NCBI RefSeq assembly: GCF_003369795.1
Contig: NZ_CP026730.1
Coordinates: 6,191,001-6,255,000, forward strand
Direction: 5' to 3'
Source: Streptomyces sp. CB09001
Lineage (GTDB): Bacteria > Actinomycetota > Actinomycetes > Streptomycetales > Streptomycetaceae
DNA length: 64,000 nt
Part shown: positions 60,301 through 64,000 of the stretch, piece by piece
How the letters are laid out: each line of letters opens with the position of its first letter
How positions within the stretch are numbered: the first letter of the stretch is position 1
Program-made: the position numbers and the translations under genes
The notes under the pieces: generated by a model
What the model was told of the DNA's origin: nothing
Database searches by the model: none
What the model saw: only the letters and a program-made list of their open reading frames with translations

Positions 60301-60863
60301 ACCCGTTCGCCATCGAGGCGATGCCCGAGGAACAGCTCTTCTTCCAGGTCAAGTACGACCTGGCGTTCTTCGACGCGGAGTCGGTGGACCGCATCCTGGG
60401 CGCCTTCCGCGGCGTCCTGGAGGCCATCGCCGACGGCGGCACGACCCCGGTGGGCAAGCTCGCCGAGCACATCGCCGCCAACCGGCCCGGCCCGGCCGCC
60501 GAAGCCCGGCCCGCGGACGCCGGCGCGCGGGCGCTGTTCCCGGCCCGTGGCACCGCCGCGACCGCCGGAGTCACCACGGCGCCCACCACCGACGACGAGA
60601 TCGCGCTGGCCGCGATCTGGGCCCAGGTGCTCCAGGTCGAACAGGTCGACATCCACACGCCGTTCCTGGCGCTGGGCGGCTCCTCGCTGGCGGCCATGCG
60701 GCTGGTGGCGCTCGCCCAGGCGGAGGGCTTCGACTTCGAACTGAGCGAGCTGTTCGCCGAGGACGGCACCGTCCACCGGCTCGCCGCGGACGCGGACGGC
60801 GACGAGGACGCGGACGCGGACGGGGACGGTGACGGGGACGCGGACGGCGACACCGGACGGTAG
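57324..60863 (+). CDS. NRPS A-PCP-C-PCP with non-canonical A-domain code
   Basis: 1179 aa. A domain about 10-495: FYTSGSTGTPKGVMLTH (A3), NVYGLTEA (A5), GELCLGG, RVFRTGDLARQ (A7), KIAGFRVELGEVE (A8), THNGKVDRR with the Lys (A10). Hand alignment to GrsA gives code TNRMFSVYSK: Asp235 is Thr and Trp239 is Arg, so an ordinary alpha-amino acid is unlikely. PCP1 FFALGGDSIQGF about 535; C domain about 610-1050 with YHHLILDAWS (HHxxxDA); PCP2 FLALGGSSLAAM about 1115. The C-terminus is an Asp/Gly-rich tail. As loading plus condensation module it would join its own starter unit to a downstream or in trans acceptor. Confidence 0.9.
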   Translation: MSFLHDLLTAQAASAPTRTAALLSDSSATYGQVETEADRIAAALVARGVRPGSRVGLHMSRSLALLPALFGILRAGGVCVPVDPEDPAERRATILEYSGATTVVTERALLDGPAPDGTRQLAVEDLLDEAAEPLTGPVELAPDALAFIFYTSGSTGTPKGVMLTHRALLSGQRWLQRTFPLEPGDRQLLRTTLSITNLVREVFWPVLSGGTVVIVPPGDHKDPDRLVELINSGSVTTLMVVPALLSGILENPGFAANTSLKYVFCSSDVMPGALPEKYFASGLSARLFNVYGLTEALYSTYWECLPGAVYDGFVPVGHPAELTPRVLDADLAPVPPGETGELCLGGVGMAEGYDRLPRLTAEKFADTDAGRVFRTGDLARQSEDGRLELLGRMDDQVKIAGFRVELGEVEARLLEVPGVTGAVASGLRGAGGHQRLVAHLTCDGEPPTAAAIRAHLGDRLPYYMVPAVFTVIDTIPLTHNGKVDRRSLHELPGAHLELAEDHTAARNELESYLCALWAETLDLPAVGIHDNFFALGGDSIQGFLISAKANRDGIGLSATQVFATPTIAETAAFMAAQGDTGPAPAGSFDPQGFTLTDEDLAAVRAATADPDGIETVYPLTEMQKGMLFHSLLDPDSGVYFEQFLYAVDGEVDLDAYHLAWQQVVDRHEILRVWIATKGLSEPLQAVQRTAELGWTVLDWSDRTEAEQKELLERYLDEDRRRGFAYDRAPLFRLTMVRLGATTYKLVMSYHHLILDAWSLFVLLRDSLEIYHSGLEGRLPELRPTRSFGDYVSFLEHEDIEGARDYWLERLAGFRRPTVIGRSAQLGLSASSQEMHAEARLDLGEELTERLLAYGRANQLTLNSLVQGAWAVVVGGCSGQDDVCFGITITHRPVGLAGVEDVVGIFINSLPMRVNLEPGQPVGRWLQQIQRTQVAARSHDHYPLPLIQQRTDLPSGQPLFESLLIFENFPRGTGWTGRGGLDVRQERYVGWTNYPFAIEAMPEEQLFFQVKYDLAFFDAESVDRILGAFRGVLEAIADGGTTPVGKLAEHIAANRPGPAAEARPADAGARALFPARGTAATAGVTTAPTTDDEIALAAIWAQVLQVEQVDIHTPFLALGGSSLAAMRLVALAQAEGFDFELSELFAEDGTVHRLAADADGDEDADADGDGDGDADGDTGR
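60785..60860 (+). repeat. Asp/Gly microsatellite tail of the first NRPS
   Basis: Imperfect tandem gcggac/ggcgac/ggggac hexamers encode about 22 alternating Asp, Ala and Gly residues at the C-terminus, just where a docking segment would be expected. Confidence 0.75.
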
Positions 60864-60880
60864 CGGCACCGGGCGAAGGC

Positions 60881-60907
60881 GGTGGCCCCGTCCCGGGCGG
60901 GGCCACC
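60881..60907 (+). terminator. Strong hairpin between the two NRPS genes
   Basis: GGTGGCCCCG (60881-60890), loop TCCCGGG, CGGGGCCACC (60898-60907): a perfect 10-bp stem between NRPS 1 and NRPS 2. It may act as a terminator or attenuator and set their ratio. Confidence 0.55.
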
Positions 60908-60948
60908 ACAGGGGCGACGACGGACACAGGTCGGAGGGGTACGGCGAG

Positions 60949-63900
60949 GTGGAAGACACACAACGGGGTACGGGGGAGCGGGACACGCTCGCGCTCCTTC
61001 GCGAACTGGCCGAGCAGGGCGTCACGGTGCGCTCCCGCCGCGGCAGACTGTCCGTCGACGCCCCGCCGGACGCGCCCCGGCAGCTCCTCGACCGCCTCAC
61101 GGCCGCGAGGGAGCCGGCCCTCGCGGCGATCACCGCCCACCCGGGCCTGCCCGGACCCCGGGTCGTCGCCCCTGACCCGGAGACCCGACCGTCCGGCCGC
61201 CCCTTCCCGGTGACCGACCTCCAGAGCGCCTACCAGGTCGGCGAGTCGGACTTCCCCGAACTGGCCACCCCGGCCTACATCGCCCACGGCTTCGAGGTCC
61301 CGGGCCTCGACACCGGACGCTGGCGCCGTGCGCTGCGCACGGTCCTCGTCCGGCACGAGATGCTCCGCGCGGCGGTCGGCCCCGACGGACGTCAACGGGT
61401 CGTCCCGCTCGACGACGCCTGGGGCCCGGCCCTGGTCGACTGGAGCCACCTCGACGCCGCCGGGGCCCGCGCGGCCTTCCACCGGGACCGGGAGACGGCG
61501 GCCGCGCTCCTGCCCGGCCTGACGGACGGCCTCCAACTGGGCTGCGCGGTCTACTCCGCCCGGGGCACCACCTTCGTCCTGCTGTGCCTGCGGCTGTTCG
61601 TCCTGGACGCCCGCTCCATCGGGCTGCTCTGCCGCGACCTGGCCGACGCCTACGAGGGGCGGGCGTTCGCCGACCCTCCCGTGGAGCCCGGGTACTTCGC
61701 CCGGTACACCGAGGCCCTCGCCGCCCACCGGGACAGCCAGGCCCACCGCAACGCGGTCGCCCACTGGCAGCGCCGGACGCCCACCCTGCCGGGACCGCCG
61801 ACCCCGCCGACCCTTCCCCGCCCGGCCCGGGCCGGGTTCGCCCGAGTCCGTCACCGGCTGCCCGCGCCCGTCTGGGCGTCGCTGCGCGAACGGGCCCGTG
61901 GCGCCGGGCTGTCGGCCAACTCCGTGCTGTGCGCCGCCTACGCCGAGGTGCTGCGCCGCTGGTCGGGCCGGCCCTCCTTCACCCTGACCGTCCTCGTCGC
62001 CACCCGCGCCATGCTGGCCGCCGACCCGGAAGGCACCGACCCCGCACCGGCCGCGTGCGTGGGGAACTTCGGCAGCACGCTGCTGCTGGAGTGCGACGGC
62101 ACCGGCGACACCTTCGCCGAGCGCGCCGGGGCCCTGCAACGGCGGCTGATGGCGGACCTGCCGCACACCTGGCTGTCCGGGGTGGAGGTGGCCCGCCGGG
62201 CCCGCCGAGAGAGCCCCGGAGCCGCGGTGGGCAGCCCGTTCGTCTTCGCCTCGGGACTCGACGACGCGGTGTCCGACGCGCTGCCCCCGCACCTGCGGGC
62301 CGAGGGGTGGGAGCTGGTCTTCAAGTCCATGCACACCCCGCAGGTCCTCCTCGACCACCAGGTCTCCGAGGAGGACGGGGAACTCGTCTGCACCTTCGAC
62401 CACGTGGCCGAGGCCTTCCCCGAGGGCCTGGTCGACGAGCTGGCCGCGGCCCACGCCGACCTGCTGCGCCGCCTGGCCGGGAACGACGCCCCCTGGGCCG
62501 CCCCGCACCCGCCCCCGCTGCCCGAGGCACTGCTGGCCGCGCGCACCGCCGCCAACCGCACCGCACGCCACCTTCCGGGCGGCGGAGTACTGGACGGGCT
62601 GCGCGAGGGCGCCGCGCGCACCCCCGACCGCATCGCCCTCCACGGCGCGGACGGGAAGACCACCTACCGCGAGGCCGCGGACCGGGTGGGGCGCACGGCC
62701 GCCGCGCTGACCGCCTCCGGGACGGCACCCGGCGAACCCGTCGGCGTGCTGGCGCGCAAGAGCCCCGGCCAGTACCTCGCCGCGCTCTCGGTCGTCGCGG
62801 CCGGCGGCGCCTACGTGCCGCTCGGCGTGGACTGGCCGCCCGCCCGGCTCGACGCGCTGCTCACCCGGCACGGCATCGGCAGGGTGCTGGCCGACGCCGA
62901 GGGGGCACGGCTCCTGGCGCAGCTGGAACGGCCCGTCCACGTGCTCGCCCTCGACGCCCCCGCGCACCCCGGCGAGCCGCTGCCGGTGCCCGCCCCCGAC
63001 GACCTCGCGTACGTCATCTTCACCTCGGGCTCCACCGGCACCCCCAAGGGCGTCGCGATCCCGCACGGCGGGCTGCTCAACACCGTCCAGGACATGGTGG
63101 AGCGCTTCGGCGTCGGCCCGGACGACCGGCTGCTGTCGCTGTCCGAGCTGCACTTCGACCTCTCGGCCTTCGACCTGTTCGGCGCCCTGTGCGCCGGCGC
63201 CACCGTCGTCGTCCCGCCCTGCGCCGCCCGTCCCGACCCCGACCTGTGGGCACACTGGGTACGGCACAGCGGGGCCACCGTCTGGAACACCGTCCCGGCA
63301 CTGCTCGACATGCTCCTCGACCACCTCGGCGACGAACGCGCCGCCGACGTCCTGGGCGGACTGCGGCTGGTCCTGCTCAGCGGCGACTGGATCCCGCTCG
63401 GCCTGCCCGACCGCGTCCGGCGGGCCGCGCCCAAGGCCGAGGTGGTAGCCCTGGGCGGCGCCACCGAGGCATCCATCTGGTCCAACTACCACGTCGTGGA
63501 CCGGATCGACCCGTCCTGGAAGTCCGTGCCGTACGGGCTGCCCCTGGCCAACCAGCGCTACCACGTCCTCGACGCGGACGCGGGCTTCGCGGACGTGCCC
63601 CACTGGGTGCCCGGCGAACTCTTCATCGCCGGTGACGGCCTGGCCACGGCGTACTACGGGCAGCCCGAACTGACCGCCGCCCGCTTTCCCACCCACCCCC
63701 GCACCGGCGAGCGGCTGTACCGCACCGGCGACCACGCCCGCTACCGGCCCGACGGCACCCTGGAGTTCCTCGGCCGCCTCGACAGCCAGGCCAAGGTGCG
63801 CGGCTACCGGGTGGACCTCCTGGAGGTCGAGCAGCAGCTGACGGCGCAGCCCGGCGTCCGGGCCGCGGCCTGCGTCGTCACCGGCACCGGTGCCGCCGCC

Positions 63901-64000
63901 CGCCTCATCGCCCTCCTCGTCGCAGCGGAAGGCGGCGGCCGGGGCACCGACGGCGAGCCGGTCCCGGGTCCGGCGGCGCTGCGCGCCCGGCTGGGCACCA
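60949..64000 (+). CDS. NRPS TubC-Cy-A (cysteine-like), 3' end outside window
   Basis: At least 1017 codons, open at the right edge. GTG 60949 with GGAGGGG upstream. An N-terminal TubC-type docking domain (about 8-60: LALLRELAEQGVTVRSRRGR) receives the previous carrier. A heterocyclisation-type domain follows: VTDLQSAYQVGESDF, VGNFGSTLLLE, SPFVFASGL, TPQVLLDHQVSEEDG. Its DxxxxDxxS motif reads RLFVLDARS, so the first Asp is Arg. The A domain has FTSGSTGTPKGVAIPHGG, HFDLSAFDLFG and ALGGATEASIWS; its code DLFNLSLIW(K) is one change from the cysteine code DLYNLSLIWK. The A10 Lys, PCP and any terminal domain lie beyond 64000. Confidence 0.9.
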   Translation, partial: MEDTQRGTGERDTLALLRELAEQGVTVRSRRGRLSVDAPPDAPRQLLDRLTAAREPALAAITAHPGLPGPRVVAPDPETRPSGRPFPVTDLQSAYQVGESDFPELATPAYIAHGFEVPGLDTGRWRRALRTVLVRHEMLRAAVGPDGRQRVVPLDDAWGPALVDWSHLDAAGARAAFHRDRETAAALLPGLTDGLQLGCAVYSARGTTFVLLCLRLFVLDARSIGLLCRDLADAYEGRAFADPPVEPGYFARYTEALAAHRDSQAHRNAVAHWQRRTPTLPGPPTPPTLPRPARAGFARVRHRLPAPVWASLRERARGAGLSANSVLCAAYAEVLRRWSGRPSFTLTVLVATRAMLAADPEGTDPAPAACVGNFGSTLLLECDGTGDTFAERAGALQRRLMADLPHTWLSGVEVARRARRESPGAAVGSPFVFASGLDDAVSDALPPHLRAEGWELVFKSMHTPQVLLDHQVSEEDGELVCTFDHVAEAFPEGLVDELAAAHADLLRRLAGNDAPWAAPHPPPLPEALLAARTAANRTARHLPGGGVLDGLREGAARTPDRIALHGADGKTTYREAADRVGRTAAALTASGTAPGEPVGVLARKSPGQYLAALSVVAAGGAYVPLGVDWPPARLDALLTRHGIGRVLADAEGARLLAQLERPVHVLALDAPAHPGEPLPVPAPDDLAYVIFTSGSTGTPKGVAIPHGGLLNTVQDMVERFGVGPDDRLLSLSELHFDLSAFDLFGALCAGATVVVPPCAARPDPDLWAHWVRHSGATVWNTVPALLDMLLDHLGDERAADVLGGLRLVLLSGDWIPLGLPDRVRRAAPKAEVVALGGATEASIWSNYHVVDRIDPSWKSVPYGLPLANQRYHVLDADAGFADVPHWVPGELFIAGDGLATAYYGQPELTAARFPTHPRTGERLYRTGDHARYRPDGTLEFLGRLDSQAKVRGYRVDLLEVEQQLTAQPGVRAAACVVTGTGAAARLIALLVAAEGGGRGTDGEPVPGPAALRARLGT

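Noticed and set aside
57282..61133. 1283-codon minus-strand open frame opposite the NRPS
   Set aside because: Exact antisense of the A-PCP-C-PCP gene with no recognisable domain.

Overview
The window comes from a high-GC actinomycete and fits Streptomyces best: strong G/C bias at third codon positions, frequent GTG starts, many 4-bp ATGA/GTGA gene overlaps, leaderless promoters, secreted chitin- and mannan-directed enzymes and modular NRPS genes. From memory only, the order pyrimidine/hydantoin operon, two-component pair, lipoate ligase, GH92 protein, NRPS resembles a block near SCO6400-SCO6440 of S. coelicolor; this was not checked. No rRNA, tRNA, CRISPR array, transposase or replication origin was seen.

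Layout. 1-2.6 kb: a secreted amidase (cut by the left edge) and a chitin-active LPMO whose promoter carries two tandem DasR-like sites. 2.6-13.1 kb: a compact unassigned metabolic cluster. It holds an ANL ligase, an operon of FAD oxidoreductase, FMN 2-hydroxyacid oxidase, P450 and cation/proton antiporter, a divergent tyrosine-type ammonia-lyase, and a two-component system. The same palindrome stands at the same distance from three -10 boxes, so these genes probably form one regulon. 13.2-18.8 kb: a deletion scar joining two gene remnants, a GH35 beta-galactosidase and LacI regulator sharing an operator, and a TetR/hydrolase pair. 19.5-25.3 kb: an accessory segment bounded by about 217-bp direct repeats derived from the 5' end of a resident gene. 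It carries hemerythrin, SDR and NmrA-like genes, a MarR regulator with four copies of a 19-bp operator, and a decayed intradiol dioxygenase.

25.4-31 kb: gamma-glutamyltranspeptidase, a ClpC-type ATPase, and a leaderless methionine aminopeptidase facing a small XRE regulator. 31-40 kb: a reductive-pyrimidine/hydantoin catabolic locus with two paralogous ureidopropionase-like nitrilases, class III aminotransferase, PucR regulator, dihydropyrimidinase, LLM oxidoreductase and NCS1 transporter. 40-46 kb: a DUF3558-like secreted protein, an AhpD-like protein, a NarL-type two-component pair, a lipoate ligase, and a sensor kinase whose phosphoacceptor His is Tyr.

46.4-53.4 kb: one 2305-residue secreted protein fusing a GH92 alpha-mannosidase to a PAP2 phosphatase. 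53.8 kb to the right edge: the start of an NRPS cluster: ATP-grasp ligase, MFS exporter with a long repeat tail, an A-PCP-C-PCP NRPS with a non-canonical A-domain pocket, and a TubC-Cy-A NRPS with a cysteine-like code but a substituted Cy catalytic Asp. The best candidates for undescribed biology are the palindrome-controlled ammonia-lyase/P450 cluster, the GH92-PAP2 fusion and the NRPS cluster.
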